This document shows, in pieces, positions 11,719 through 23,616 of a stretch of DNA of 64,000 nt. Positions within the stretch are counted from its first letter, which is position 1. Each line of letters begins with the position of its first letter. This stretch comes from Dendrocalamus latiflorus (Eukaryota > Streptophyta > Magnoliopsida > Poales > Poaceae), in contig CM029666.1 in NCBI GenBank assembly GCA_017311315.1, positions 32,250,749 through 32,314,748 on the forward strand, given 5' to 3'. Below the pieces are notes generated by a model. That model worked only from the letters and a program-made list of their open reading frames with translations, ran no database searches and had not been told where the DNA came from. The translations under genes were made by a program, and so were the position numbers.

Positions 11719-11969
11719 TGTTGTAGGGGTGGCCCCCACCTGAGCCCAGCAGGCCTGTTAGAGGAATGTAAGGCCCAAAATGGGACATGTGTAATGTCAT
11801 GAGTGCCCCTGAGGGGAATACTCGGATGTAAGGGTATAATTGTAAAAACACTCCCCATATGGATATATATATATATACAGCACGGGCCATGGGGAAAAAC
11901 CCTAAGCCATTGCTCACCTAACTCTCCACTACCATACTCTCTCTCTCTGTTTAGTCTGTAACCACAACA
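11719..11969 (+). repeat. 3' LTR of element 1 (251 bp)
   Basis: Begins TGTTGTAGGGGTGG and ends GTAACCACAACA. It matches, inverted, the 245-bp LTRs of element 2. It contains a TATATATATATAC stretch and a CT-rich tail. Such short LTRs are unusual for an element of this size. Confidence 0.9.
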
Positions 11970-12009
11970 GAAACCTTTTCAATCACATTTTGCCCCCTGC
12001 TGGTGGGTC

Positions 12010-12241
12010 TGTTCTTTTCGGCTACGGCTTATAGCTTTTGGCTGAAATATTTGAATTTTGGCTGTTTACGGTACAGATTACGGAGAGACAGATACTCACT
12101 TGCGATTTTGGCTGGTACAGATGTTGGGCTTTTAACGTGTAGATCGTTTAACTTGTAGACCCCGTTTTGAGAAAATACTCCGTTTGAAAGTTAGGTACTG
12201 TAGCAAAAGCCAAAAGCCGTCAGCTTTTGAGGTAAAGAACA
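12010..12241 (-). mobile_element. MITE copy A (TGTTCTTTT ends)
   Basis: Starts TGTTCTTTTCGGC and ends AAAGAACA. Internally it carries, in reverse orientation, the same blocks (ACGGAGTATTTT, GTCTAC, CAGTACC) as the adjacent copy at 12296-12540 and the copies at 36765-36983 and 37148-37366. The ends suggest a hAT-like MITE; superfamily uncertain. Confidence 0.6.
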
Positions 12242-12295
12242 TGCCAATTGTTGTGCCTCTCGGCAGCCACGGATCCTCTCACATAATTATGGCCT

Positions 12296-12540
12296 TGTTC
12301 TTTTCAGCTTCTAAAAGCTGCTTTTCGGATGTTCCTACAGTAACTAGCTTTTAAACGGAGTATTTTTTTTAAGATAGAGTCTACTAGTTAATTGTAGTAC
12401 ATACTTTACTGACTTCATTTATATTGACAAAAACCGCACGTGAGTTTCTGTTACTCTGTAATTTCTTATACAAACAATTCAAAAATTACAAGCCGCAACC
12501 AAAACCACAAGCCGTAGCCATCTCCTACTCTCCAGAACAT
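12296..12540 (+). mobile_element. MITE copy B, opposite orientation to copy A
   Basis: Starts TTGTTCTTTTCAGC, contains AAACGGAGTATTTTTTTT and CTTCATTTATATTG, and ends near CCAGAACAT. It faces copy A across a 54-bp gap. The ends are less sharp than in copy A. Confidence 0.55.
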
Positions 12541-13643
12541 CCCCTAGAATTTAGCACCAGAATACAACCCTGCAAACGTTGAATATCCACAAAAAAGAGA
12601 GAAAAGGAAGTGATATGTAGTACTAGATTGTTGGGCCTGGAGCCATGTAACTCCTGCAAATAGGCCGAACTCAACCAAAAAAAAATATTGCTCTGTCTGT
12701 CTCGTGTCTGTCACGGGCTTTCCGCTGGGGGTGCTAAATTGCTCTTGAATGTCGACCCGGATCTATGTATGCAGCAGAGCAACGGTCTCTGCCTGTGATG
12801 TGCTCAATTGATGTGAAAGCAAAAGGCCTGCTCAAAACAGTATCACTTTTAAGCTTTTTAATTTTATCTTTTATCTTTTGTCTTTTTCTTTTTTATCTTA
12901 ATCCTCTGCATTTATCTGTCATAATATAATTTTTTAAATTTAATTATTAAGAAAAATCTAACAGCCGTTATAGTAAAAAAAAAAGTTAGAAGCTACGACT
13001 AAACTAGTTAAAGCACGGTTCGTTTCTCGTAAATCGAAGTAAAAAATATTTATTCTTTGTACGGTGAGGTCTTAAACAGCCTCTCGAGATCAAGGAGAAA
13101 AGTGAACTATTTGTGCATTTTTCTCAGAAAAGAAATATTAGACTTCGCTTGTTACTCTAATTTCGACAAGTTGTTACTTATACTATACTTTCTAACCGCT
13201 AATCCGCATGCACCCGTTGGAAATGCAAGCGTGCAACGAGAGCACCGGAACCACCGTTGGAACCACCACCCGTTAAGACCCCTCGTTCGATCCTCGTAGT
13301 AGGGAGAGACTCGCGTCGTCATTTTTCTTCGCCAATGCATATAGCTATTTGCCTTCCCCCATGAGGCCATGAGCCAAGGGGTAACCGGCATGCACAGACA
13401 CCTAAATAAATTTAAAATACTTTTTTATCACTTTAGATATACTCGTTTACTAGTTATAAGATACTCTAATATAAACCACATGGAAAAAATTGCAAGAGAC
13501 TCTATAGCTTTTAATGTATTTTGTAAATATCTTCATACACACATACAAAAAGGAGTATATCGAAAAAAATATACATACCACCTAGATGATTTTAAATATT
13601 AATATACTACACGTACATACCCTCCGTTACGGGAGATACTCTC

Positions 13644-13707
<64 letters not shown>

Positions 13708-14659
13708 GACGCTTAAATGGGACACCAGGGTGCTCGGGCACCAAGCCTCACTGCCTTTAGATTACTTTTAGATGCGTGCAAGTGCAATGATATATAATAT
13801 CAGGATGGAAAGTCTTAATCATGGAGCCTGGGCACCATGGTGCACCTGTTATTTATACTTATATATATATATATATATATTCATTTTTGTTATATATTCT
13901 AGTTGGACTTTATTACAATTTAATAATGCTGAAGTGAATTAGATATAAATTATATTTCATATCCTCTTTCAGATTTTATAGACAACCCAACACCTATTTT
14001 TTCACTTCCGATGTGGCACCATATGAATGGTCTGAAAGTGTTTTATATTTTATTACAAAAAGCCTCACACATACACCACGATGCACACACACGAGTCCAG
14101 GATTTGAAACTTAATAAATTTGAGTTGTATATCCACAACTCTACCACATCACCAAGAGGTAGTTCTGGGTGCTTTATTTTATTTATCTATTAGAAACTTT
14201 TTTAGTTTCTAATTCAAAAATCAAATGCTCGATTCTCTATTTGTTTAAGCCATCGTGACCATTACTTTGAGTGCAATGATTCAAAAACTAATATAGGGTA
14301 TCTTGTAAGTGATATTTTACTTACAAATTTTAAAACCATATGTGACGTTAATAGGCTACATCAATATTATCGTACTAAGTATATATGTATTAAAAATCCT
14401 ACATGTTTTTCAAGTGGTAGAATATACAAACTGTCATGCGGGTTATGTAGTGTACTAATAAAAATCTATGGAATATATTTGTCAATGTTAGCATTTGTTA
14501 TCGTTTATGATGTCATAAAATTAAATTATTTTCTCAACTAAATTTGTAATGTAGCCAATTAATTGCGATGAAAACTCAACTAATTATATAGTAACATTAA
14601 AATACCATGTGAATACAATATTCACAATATATGGTTTACCTAGTGCTAATATTTAATTA
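12541..14659. other. AT-rich intergenic region with a CA/TA microsatellite
   Basis: No gene seen. A (CA)n run at 13646-13690 passes into (TA)n to about 13706, and a second (AT)n lies at 13860-13880. Small open frames here lack codon structure and are low complexity. There are probably further degenerate MITEs that I could not delimit. Confidence 0.6.
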
Positions 14660-14893
14660 CTCCCTCCTAAGTGATATTTTTTAATTTTCATGGTCTACAA
14701 GATGGGATTTTGATCATTACTATTTGTAATGTTATCTTATTATGTACTAATAAAATTATAATAGTATGAAAGTATTTTTAACGATAAATCTAGATAATTT
14801 TAAATATATTAGTAGTCAAATTTTAGAAAATTTAACGGTATAGATTATAAGATGTCAGTTAAAAAATGGATAGAGAAGTTAAAACGGATAGAG
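14660..14893. mobile_element. Stowaway-like MITE (degenerate)
   Basis: A segment beginning CTCCCTCC after TA and ending GGATAGAG before TA, as in Stowaway elements (TA duplication, CTCCCTCC terminal motif). The right end is degenerate. Confidence 0.45.
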
Positions 14894-17204
14894 TAGTCGG
14901 TTAAAAAATTTAATGGCATAGTAGTCTTATATTAAACCACCGTCCAAACCCACGTCATACGTTGCTGGAAAGAGCTCCTATCCTAGCAACCAAGGTTGAA
15001 CCCACACCTGTCCATGTGAAAAAGCTAAGAGATTCGAGTTGGAAGGTCGCATTTCTTACTTGAAAGTAAAATCTAATCCGAGTTGAAGGTTTGTGTTTTC
15101 TCAGTTGAAAGTCGAGCTTTCCGGTTGAAACTTTTGAATCTTGAAGTTTAACTCCTAAATTTTTGGGTGGTGTCGGCCAAACATATTACGGGGAGGTCAT
15201 GTTGATGGCACTACAATAATGTAGGTAAGTGTCGGTGGCGAGGGACGACAGGATAAAAGATATATGTTGAGAAATGAAGATACTCTTTTTGTTTATTTTT
15301 AATTAACTTTTTAGAATCTGTATAATCAAACTTTTAAAATTTGATCACCAATAAGTTAGGCCCTACTCTAAGTGGCTTCGGCTTCTGATTTCTGACTTCT
15401 TCCAACTTTCAATTTTCAGAAGCCACTTTGAACGCGTCGGTTTCTTAATTTTGATTTTTTTTTTTTGCTTTTTCTTTGTATTGTCAGTGAAAATATAACG
15501 ATGTTTTTATTTTTTTTCTAATTGAATGATTCAGAAAATGCTAACAGCCAGGAACCAAGTAGAGCGGTCCCTAAAACTATCTAGATTGACTATATAAAAA
15601 TTATATTATTAGATTTGCTGTTAAAAATATTTTTATAATATTATAATTTTATTAGTATATTTTAATGTAAAGTTATAGAAAACTAGCGGCCGAAGCTCCA
15701 GCTAAAGACAGTAAAAAGTGAGCGGAGGCGGCATATGCATCACCTGTTACTTACCATTTGTGATATGCGCTGGCACATTGGTTTAGGCTTCCGTACGCGA
15801 GGAACAGTATAGATAGCTGCTACCTCCAATATATTTCCATGTCATCAAAAGGTAATATGCAGCCAACTCATACAATAAGCTGGCTATAAGTTGTCTCTAC
15901 AAGAGCTCTCAATCATTTAATACATACATGGGTATTGGTCATTTAATACATGCATGGGTATAGCAGTTAGTTCTATTGGTACATACATGGATAACACCTA
16001 TTTTCCTGTGCTATAGCCTGACTCTTGCATGGGAGCCGGCTTGGCTCTCTCTCCTTTTCTCTCCTCTCCATATAGGACTGTGCTGACATGGATTCACTTA
16101 TAGCTAGCACAGTCAGCCTTATTAAACTTGCTCTGCTTATGCACGGGGGTAACGACTCGGGAGGTGAGCTGGTGCCGTAGCTGCCGTTTTGCACGTGTGG
16201 CGTGATAGATAACCTTTGCTTGCATGCTCCCCACGGCAGTGAGTGACGGTGACGACTCGGCACGCACGCACGGGCGGGCGGCTGCGCACCAAGTCCTGGA
16301 ATTCGTCCGAGATCGCGTGCGCATCGGCATCGCCCCCATAAGAAGCTCGCGATCCCTTCGTCCCCAGCTCAATCGACCCTAGCCCTCCGTCGAATCCCCC
16401 TGCCTAGCCCGGCCGATCCCTCCCCTCCGCAAATCCTCCGCGATTGATGAGTATTCTTCCCCCCGTTCCTTGGAGCGATTCGGTGGATGCGAGGGAGCTC
16501 GGGCGCGAGCCTTCTCTCCGATCTCGCCGCCGCCGCCGCTCCCCGCGGAGCGGCGCCTCCTCCCGCCTCCCGCCGGGGCTAGACCGATGGGCTAGGCCGG
16601 GGCTCGCCCTCCTGCGGTTGCGAGCGCCGGGCCGGAGGCTTGTGGGATCTGCCCGTCGCCTCTCGCTCTAGAAGCCTACAGCCCCCCCAGTTCGACCCTA
16701 TCTTGTGTTGCTTGATCTGCTTGCGGAAGGAAAAGATCCCGGCTGTTTGTCGTCTCTGAATTTGATGCAGGTGTTGGGAAGACTACTACTACTGTACAGT
16801 TCTTGGTTCACGGATGATCAGAGCTGCCGATTGGGGGGTGTGAATGCTGTGTCACGCTAGTTTGTTTTAGGTAATCCTCTTCAGTTTAACTAGGGAGGGT
16901 AAAGATTGGATTCTGTTGTGTCTTTCTTGGGTGATCAGCACTCACTCAAATACTGTGCAAGATTCTAGCTTATCTATCCTATTCTTGTTTTGTTAATTAA
17001 CGGGGGTGGTGGGGAGATAGATAGGCTCACTATAAGGTTGGGATTTGTTTTTCGGATTTGGATTAACCAATTTCGGGGACATATTCTTTGCGAGATTCCG
17101 CCCTGTAAAAGATATCCTCTGCCCTGAAATGATTTGATGTTAATGCTAGTAGTGGTGGGGAAGGCACATATTACATATTCTGATCTGCCCGGCTAGTTGG
17201 GGAG
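14894..17204. other. Intergenic region and 5' flank/leader of the carrier gene
   Basis: 14894-16300 is AT-rich with probable MITE debris (for example around 15360-15450 and 15880-16140, the latter resembling the MITE at 30699-31005). From about 16360 the sequence turns GC-rich and pyrimidine-rich, as expected of a transcribed leader. The coding ATG is at 17205. A leader intron between about 16680 and 17190 is possible but not proven. The 75-residue open frame at 16444 is within this leader and is probably not a product. Confidence 0.5.
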
Positions 17205-17893
17205 ATGGGTTCATCGCAAGAATCCACCTTCTCATCGGCCGCGCAAGTGAATGCTTGCGCTTTGGACTTGCTCCCGGTCTATGCGAAGGAGCTTATTGCT
17301 GGTGGTGCAGCTGGTGCATTTGCAAAGACTGCTGTGGCGCCACTGGAGAGGGTCAAGATCTTATTGCAGGTTCGGACTGTTCAATCCTCCCATTTCGTTA
17401 TTTGTGGTAATTGTATGTGTATTTAGCTGACATATGAAATTTGGGGCTTTACGTGTGCTGTTGCTCTGTACTCTGTAGACAAGAACCGAAGGGTTTCAAT
17501 CCCTTGGGATCCTCCAATCCTTGAGGAAGCTGTGGCAATACGAGGGGATTCGAGGCTTCTACAAGTGAGTACCGTGGAGAAAATTCCTTAAGCTTTGACT
17601 GTTGAATTTAGTATCTTGATTTTGACGATGTGTTATTGTTTATGAAGAGGGAATGGTGCGAGTGTGCTTCGGATTGTTCCATATGCGGCATTGCATTACA
17701 TGACATACGAGCAGTATAGGTGCTGGATACTGAATAATTTTGCTCCATCAGTGGGTACAGGGCCTGTGGTTGATCTCTTGGCTGGCTCAGCTGCTGGTGG
17801 GACTGCAGTTCTGTGTACCTACCCATTAGACTTGGCTAGGACCAAGCTGGCATACCAGGTATTGCATCTCCATGCTGATGCATACTCATTCTG

Positions 17894-17950
<57 letters not shown>

Positions 17951-19519
17951 AGTGAAGAGTCTCCATCAATAGAAGTATTATTGGAATAATTCCCTCATCA
18001 CCATTAGTAGTTTACATAATGCTGGCTATTGATCAATTATTGTTAGCAATTATTGGCTCATGGTTGTGTGTATTAATTTCTTCACAATTGCTCCTAGGTT
18101 TCAAATGTGGCCCAACCTTGCAATGTTTTGGGAAATTCTGGTCGACAACCAGCATATAGTGGTATCAAGGATGTTTTTAAAACTGTTTACAAGGAAGGAG
18201 GTGCACGATCTTTGTACCGTGGAGTAGGTAAGCCTTATCTTCCCATTTCCTTTGCTATGTACTGGAGTAAGCATTATTTTTTTTTTGAAGCATCATTTAT
18301 GGTTCGTTAGTAGGCTAGCAAATTATCACGTGATCTATCTGTCTGCTCTGTTGGTTCCACTTCAGCTACGCGCTTGCACAGCTTTTTAAGGTCATAACAA
18401 GGGTGATGGTCGGCAAGTTTAGGTTAATGCCTGATAGGGATATTCTGATATCCACTTATGTTTCTCAGTGTCATAAAAAAATAAGGCATCTCTGTTTGTT
18501 TACTGTCTAGGTATTACATTTAGGTGATCTAAAAGGCAATTGCCAGGATGCAATATTTGAGAATAGTTTAGATCTTTAGGATGAGCTAGCACATGAATAT
18601 CCTGAACCTTCTATTTGAAATTCCTAACAGTGGTTTTTACTGTATTAAATGTGAGAATATGTATTGGTTTTTACTGTATTAAATGTGAGAATATGTGTTG
18701 AGCTGCATGTGTGTACAATTTATCTAGTCCATCGTATTACACTGCATGACAGTCGGGTTCAAAGTTCTTCTAATCAATGTCAGGCCCAACTCTGATCGGT
18801 ATCCTTCCGTACGCTGGCCTAAAATTTTATATATATGAAGACCTGAAATCTCGAGTTCCAGAAGATTACAAGAGATCTGTCGTATTGAAGCTCTCTTGTG
18901 GTGCTTTAGCTGGTCTTTTTGGACAAACCCTCACTTATCCACTGGATGTTGTCCGAAGACAAATGCAGGTATAATTCACATTCCAGTCCTAAATAATCTG
19001 TACGTTGTAATTTCTATTGCAATGTCTGATTAGCTCCTGACCTGTCCTGCGTTCAGGTTCAGAGCAAGCAGTCCCAAAATGCAAATGATGCCTTCCGTAT
19101 AAGGGGAACATTTCAGGGTCTCTTGCTTATCATTCAGTGCCAGGGGTGGAGACAACTCTTCGCTGGCTTGAGCCTTAACTATGTCAAGGTATAAGCCAGA
19201 CTGACTTTCTAAAGGGAAAGGGCTAAAAAATAATTGTGATTTCAATTGCAAGCTGCAAAAAGTAACAGATTGTTATATATCTAAACACTTATAATGGGTT
19301 GCTCTTTATTTTGTTTCTGTTGTGTTCAATTATTAAGGAATAGGAGTGGCAGAGATGCTCTTTTTTTTTAACTGTATCTTAAATACGGAGTTGTCTAAAA
19401 AAAGAACTTTTCAGGTCGTCCCTTCAGTTGCTATCGGTTTCACAACATATGACATGATGAAGACCTTGCTGAGAGTACCTCCCCGGGAGAGAGCTCATCC
19501 ATCGGCTGGTAACGCATGA
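17205..19519 (+). CDS. Mitochondrial coenzyme A carrier (SLC25 family), seven exons
   Basis: Exons 17205-17369, 17479-17564, 17648-17858, 18098-18227, 18784-18968, 19057-19188 and 19415-19519, all GT-AG, sum to 1014 nt and encode 337 aa. The protein has the three-fold mitochondrial carrier repeat with signature prolines at P46 (PLERVK), P143 (PLDLAR) and P250 (PLDVVR), six expected membrane helices, and YKGNG/YRGVG motifs before helices 2 and 4. The stretches ELIAGGAAGAFAKTAVAPLE, AALHYMTYEQYR and GPTLIGILPYAGLKFYIYE match what I know of the plant CoA carriers (Arabidopsis At1g14560 and At4g26180), which move CoA across the inner mitochondrial membrane. The full length and lack of stops indicate a working gene. 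The start is the first ATG in frame with repeat 1. A related adenine-nucleotide carrier is the main alternative. Confidence 0.93.
17897..17948 (+). repeat. (ATT)n microsatellite in intron 3 of the carrier gene
   Basis: About 17 uninterrupted ATT units shortly after the third exon. Likely length-polymorphic. Confidence 0.9.
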
Positions 19520-20110
19520 CGCAGTTTCGGCCTACGTGTATTGTAGTTCTCGTTACAAATCGTATCACTATGTTGCATAGGATGGAGATAAATCCTACTT
19601 AACTGTTGTATTAGTACGAATGACTTGAGTTGTAGACCTGGATATGATTGTATATTGATTGCGCTACTTGTGTACTTAAATTTTATCGAGCATTGGATCC
19701 GAGATTATCCTACATCGACTATACATAAAACCATGATTAGAGGTTCCTCGTCTACCTGCACTCCACTATCCCCTAAATGATATTTTGGAAACAGAAGTCA
19801 GCAAAGATGAAAAGGTGGAACACACTGTGGTTCCTATCAAAATTTTAAGTCGGGCCTGCAGAGCTTTGCTTGATTTGATTATTTTCTTTGGCGCTGCTAG
19901 GATCATCCGCCGATATTTTTCTTTTCCATTTTGGTAAGGTTATCCGTGTTGTGTTTTTCTGTTTGAAACTATTCGAAGTCCCGTACATGCTTGTGGAAAT
20001 CAAGTCGCTACAGTATGATCTAGAACATGCTATTCAGCTTGATTCCACGAAAGAACCAAATGAAATATTGCAAGTTTTTAACCAAATGACTTACAGATAT
20101 TGGAACACAG
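19520..20110. other. 3' flank of the carrier gene
   Basis: Contains the probable 3' UTR. An open frame at 19888-20202 (104 codons) runs into the following MITE and matches nothing I recognise; I do not call it a gene. Confidence 0.5.
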
Positions 20111-20114
20111 TAAG

Positions 20115-20515
20115 ACTTTTAAGGTGGTGCTCAATTGGGCGCAGTTTTGGCGGCTTATGGCTGAATTTTCACTGTAGCTGGCTGAAATTATATTGTAGAT
20201 GATGGTGGTTTATTTAGCATAATTAAATTTAAAATTTTAAAAATAGAAAAAAGCGTTAACCCATCACGTATAATGCAAATGGATATGGGGAAAAAGAACC
20301 AACAAAAAAGCTAAAAAAACCAAAAAGTCAAAAAAAGATAAAATTTAGGAATAGTGAAAAATAAACCGGAAGCCAGAAGCTCAAGCTCAAAAGGATATGG
20401 GAAAAAGAACCGACAAAAAAGCTAAAAAAACCAAAAAGTCAAAAAAAAGACAAAATTTAGGAATAGTGAAAAATAAACCAGAAACCAGAAGCTCAAGCTT
20501 AAACGAGCGGAGCCT
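20115..20515. mobile_element. MITE with internal tandem duplication
   Basis: Homologous to 41641-41927 (shared GGCTTATG, TTTATTTAGC, AATTAAATTTAAA and GAATAGTGAAAAATAA blocks). A block of about 110 bp (about 20287-20393) is repeated at about 20394-20506. Ends are not sharply defined. Confidence 0.55.
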
Positions 20516-20869
20516 TAACAAATCAATTGTTTTTCATTCACATATATGAACCCAGTCCGCAAGGGTGACAGGAATTACACAAAGTAAAGCTCTTTGCCAT
20601 ACATCCATCAACATTAAGGGTAAAACCAAAAGCAGACAACTCTGAAGAGCACACAACTGCAACCTGCACACCATCCACAACCCCATGCACACAGTTCAGC
20701 TCTCAAGAACACACACACAAAAAAAAAAAAAAACCACAGCTGATTTGCCACACTTAAGTCTTTCTCCTTCGGGTCATTTCTCAAAAAAACCACAGCTGGG
20801 GGGCATAACCTCTCAAATAGCATGACGAAGAACCGGAATAATTCAATTCGCTTCTTCGGGTCATTTCTC

Positions 20870-21737
20870 AACCTCTGGCTTTGCCTCAGGCTGTTCTCCT
20901 TCAGCTGAAGTTTCAGCAGCAGTCTGCCTGCTGCCTGCTGCTGCACCAGTGCGACGACAGCTTGCATTTCTACCACAGCTTGATCTACAACGCTTGGGTC
21001 TTCGGTCCTGTTGGCAGAGGCACTTTCGTTGACGTTCTGCGTTGTCTCGCCTTCCTTTTCCTTTTCCTTTTCCTTCTCCTCAGCCTCAGGCTCTTTCTCT
21101 TTGCATTCTGTTTAAGGTAAGGATGATGCAACTTGTAAAAACATTATAATCAGTTTGTGAATATTCAGAGAGTGGACAAATCATTGCATCCTTGTTTGAT
21201 GATGAATTGCCCGCTTATCATACAGCAACCAGGTATTTGTCAGAAACTAGTAGATTTACTTGTACAACTGTCCGGCTAGATATTATGATACAGTTGTTTG
21301 TGATATACAATTCTACTTTCTATAATTGAAATACAATTGTATTTGTTATAGAACTCTAATATCTATATATAATTAATCTATATTGTTATAATTTGGTCCC
21401 ACTAAAATAAGTGGTGGAGATTTTTCTCTTTTTCTTTCGATTAATATGAGAATTTCTCAGATTTTTTCTTTTTATGATTTTTATGGGATTTTCTTACCTC
21501 GAAACGAAAGAGGTGTTTTGAATATCATCAGTTATTTTTTATTTATATGGATATGTTTGTTCTACTCCTGGAAATTAGGATAGATATGAAGTACTTACCA
21601 TGTTTTCCTAGATGTAAAACCTCAGCAAGGCTCATAACCTCTTCCTTGACCTTTTCCATCTCTTCTGGGTGACTCTTCACTTGAACTGAAAGCTTCCATC
21701 TCCTTCTTCCCTTGTTCTTCACTTCCTTGCTCTACGA
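20870..21737 (-). pseudogene. Unrecognised acidic Glu/Lys-rich gene fragment, two exons
   Basis: On the minus strand an exon of about 21737-21610 ends at a GT donor (GTAAGT) after VMSLAEVLHLGKH. It can join an acceptor near 21112, leading into ECKEKEPEAEEKEKEKEKEG and a Gln/Ala-rich tail with VVDQAVVEMQAVVALVQQQ. A repeated CAG/GCA tract near 20935 appears to shift the frame: an EGEQPEAKPEVEK ending followed by TGA is open in another frame. The stop region is also duplicated, since GAGAAATGACCCGAAG recurs about 90 bp apart. I see no upstream exons and recognise no family. It may be the 3' part of a small acidic protein gene that has decayed. Confidence 0.35.
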
Positions 21738-22160
21738 AATCAACAAGAAAACTTCTCAGAGAACCTGGTAGGATCCCAATCCTACGTAAGATCCTTAGAA
21801 ATGTGGCTTATGATCATACTAGAATCCTGATCTTTTCAACATGAAAATGAAGGTGACAATCTCGCCCAACAGTAGCGCGGTAATTAGTAACTTCTCATGT
21901 CCTCTGTCCTTTTAAGTTCGGACTGAGTGGCGTTTTTGGCGGTTGTTGCGGGTGCCCTCTAATCCAATGTAATATTTTTTTTCCTCTCGTTTTGGTACCG
22001 GTTTTGTGCACTCTTTCTTTCTCCGTGTGGTGTTTGTTCTGTAACAAACCTTTTTGCTTCTTGATATAAAAAACACTCGTTGTGTCCACCACTGCACAAC
22101 TTGATGCATGCGATTTCGGTGGCGGCTGTGCATATGCTACGAATAAGGAAGCACGAGGTG
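21738..22160. other. Intergenic stretch left of the hAT element
   Basis: No gene recognised. The sequence near 22050-22160 and that right after the hAT element (23617-23750) would be continuous without the insertion. Confidence 0.5.
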
Positions 22161-22893
22161 CAGTGGCGGATCTAGGAATTTCGGAATGGGTATGCGAAGT
22201 TACAAAAATATTGTTTAATAAAAACATAAAGGTCCATAATAGCAAAAATTAAAGTATAATTGTTCGTACTACAGATAACAACTGAAATAATACAAAGAAA
22301 TTATAAAATATGAGCCATAAGGAGGATAAGTTCATGTGATTTAATTGCCATACAAAAATTTATATCTTATTATCTTTGGTTTCACAACCATAAGGAGAAA
22401 AGATGACATATGAGCAGTCCAACAAGACATGTTTTTATCCTATATCCTCAAATCTAAACTATTTCAACTCAGTTTTGCTTTTCAAAGAGAACAGCAACTC
22501 ATGAACGGAAAAGCATTCACCACGACTGTCATTAAGTAGACATGACGCATTTTAGTAGCTCTAACTTATCAAATAAATCTAATACCGACATTTGAGTAAG
22601 GAATATTAGAACTCATCTCCAATTGTTCTTATCGAAGTTAACTTTGTATAGCTTGTTTCAGTTTAATTTCGTCTCATTGTATCAGCTCAGCATTTAAATT
22701 ACGGTACTTAAATAATGATGAAAATCTGCTGAACATCCGGGGAGCTAACTTGTTTCTCTCTTCCATGAACTAAATTCGCGCCACATCTTTTAACTAGACA
22801 AAACAATGGGAACTTTCAACGCAATAGCCATTCAACAAGCGCAACAAGGGACTAGGCATTTCATCAAACAGGTTACGCTTAAGGAGCGCTCAC

Positions 22894-23364
22894 CTTCGAA
22901 GTGGTAGGCGTTCGGCGTTCCAGAGGCGCGCGACCACCTCAACGTGCTGCGGCGCGAAGGCGCCTCCCCCCTTGGGCCTGGAGAGGCGGAGGACAAGGCC
23001 GACGGAGGCGCGGGGCTCGCCGAAGGCCGGGTGGCAGTAGGGGTCCTCGGGGTGGAAACGGAGCTCGAGGCGGGCGCCGGGGTCGGAGCTCCGGACCTAC
23101 GAGAGAAAGGGGGAGGAGCCAGAGCGGCACGGGCATCACTTCACTTTGCTCGCACGCACGGCCTAGCGGAAGCGAGATGGGTTAGGGTTTTGGGCGTACC
23201 TTGGCGATGGCGGGGAGGCCGCCTAGGGAGCGGGCGGCGCGGGCGGGGGAGGAGGGGTAGCCCGGGAGGTGCACGGCGAAAGCCTCGGCCGTAGGGAGGG
23301 CACCGGAGACAATGTCGTCGTTGATGGTTGACTCGCTGCTCGCTCGTTCTATCGGCTGGGGCAC
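22894..23364 (-). pseudogene. GTF3C5: Captured fragment of a TFIIIC subunit 5-like gene (first two exons)
   Basis: Exon 1 at 23364-23200 and exon 2 at 23096-22894 are separated by a GT-AG intron of 103 bp. Exon 1 encodes SGALPTAEAFAVHLPGYPSS. Exon 2 encodes LELRFHPEDPYCHPAFGE followed by ASVGLVLRLSRPKG. These match the N-terminal region of general transcription factor 3C polypeptide 5, a subunit of the RNA polymerase III factor TFIIIC. A second donor (GTGAGC) follows at 22893-22888, but no third exon follows inside the element. Between VVARLWN and the final YHFEG-like codons the frame is shifted. It is a nuclear gene fragment captured as genomic DNA with its intron, and not a functional factor. 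Confidence 0.8.
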
Positions 23365-23451
23365 TGGGCCGTTTGGCGGTTGCGTTCGGCCGAACGTTTA
23401 ACGGTGCTCAAGCCTCCAGCCTGTGTTCAGAAGCTTTCTAAGACCAAATTA

Positions 23452-23521
<70 letters not shown>
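23452..23521. repeat. (AT)n microsatellite inside the hAT element
   Basis: About 34 AT units near the right end of the element. Confidence 0.95.
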
Positions 23522-23524
<3 letters not shown>

Positions 23525-23616
23525 TACACCTAATATATAACAAATTTTTTGCAAAATTTTTTTGGGTATTCAGCTGAATACCCATGAATTACTGTGGATC
23601 CGCCCCTGACGAGGTG

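Larger units (their letters stand above)
1..11969 (+). mobile_element. Element 1: non-autonomous Ty3/gypsy-type LTR retrotransposon, 5' LTR off the window
   Basis: The first bases match, in the opposite orientation, the sequence just inside the 5' LTR of element 2 (around 60560-60630), so the window begins at the end of the primer-binding region. The order is gag (41-1938 and 4020-4744, split by a solo LTR), two tandem arrays, an antisense four-exon gene (6952-10081, minus strand) and a 251-bp 3' LTR (11719-11969). Reverse transcriptase, RNase H and integrase are absent: the sequence passes from the protease region straight to the arrays. The family is known from element 2, its pol-containing relative in this window. 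The 5' LTR and target-site duplication cannot be checked because the left end is outside the window. Calling it non-autonomous is an inference from the missing pol. Confidence 0.9.
22161..23608. mobile_element. Non-autonomous hAT element carrying a host gene fragment
   Basis: Starts CAGTGGCGGATCTAG and ends with its imperfect inverted copy (GGATCCGCCCCTG). It is flanked by the exact 8-bp duplication ACGAGGTG at 22153-22160 and 23609-23616, diagnostic of hAT insertion. The CAGTGGCGGA end type is common in plant hAT-Tip100-like elements. It encodes no transposase. Inside are a two-exon fragment of a TFIIIC subunit-5-like gene (22894-23364) and an (AT)n run. The hAT transposase relic at 32318-34536 could belong to a related family. 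Confidence 0.9.

Noticed and set aside
13250..13310. tRNA-like GTTCGATCC
   Set aside because: No acceptor, D or anticodon stems could be formed around it.
16444..16671. 75-codon Arg-rich frame upstream of the carrier
   Set aside because: It lies in the GC-rich leader, has no recognisable domain and is not in frame with the carrier start.
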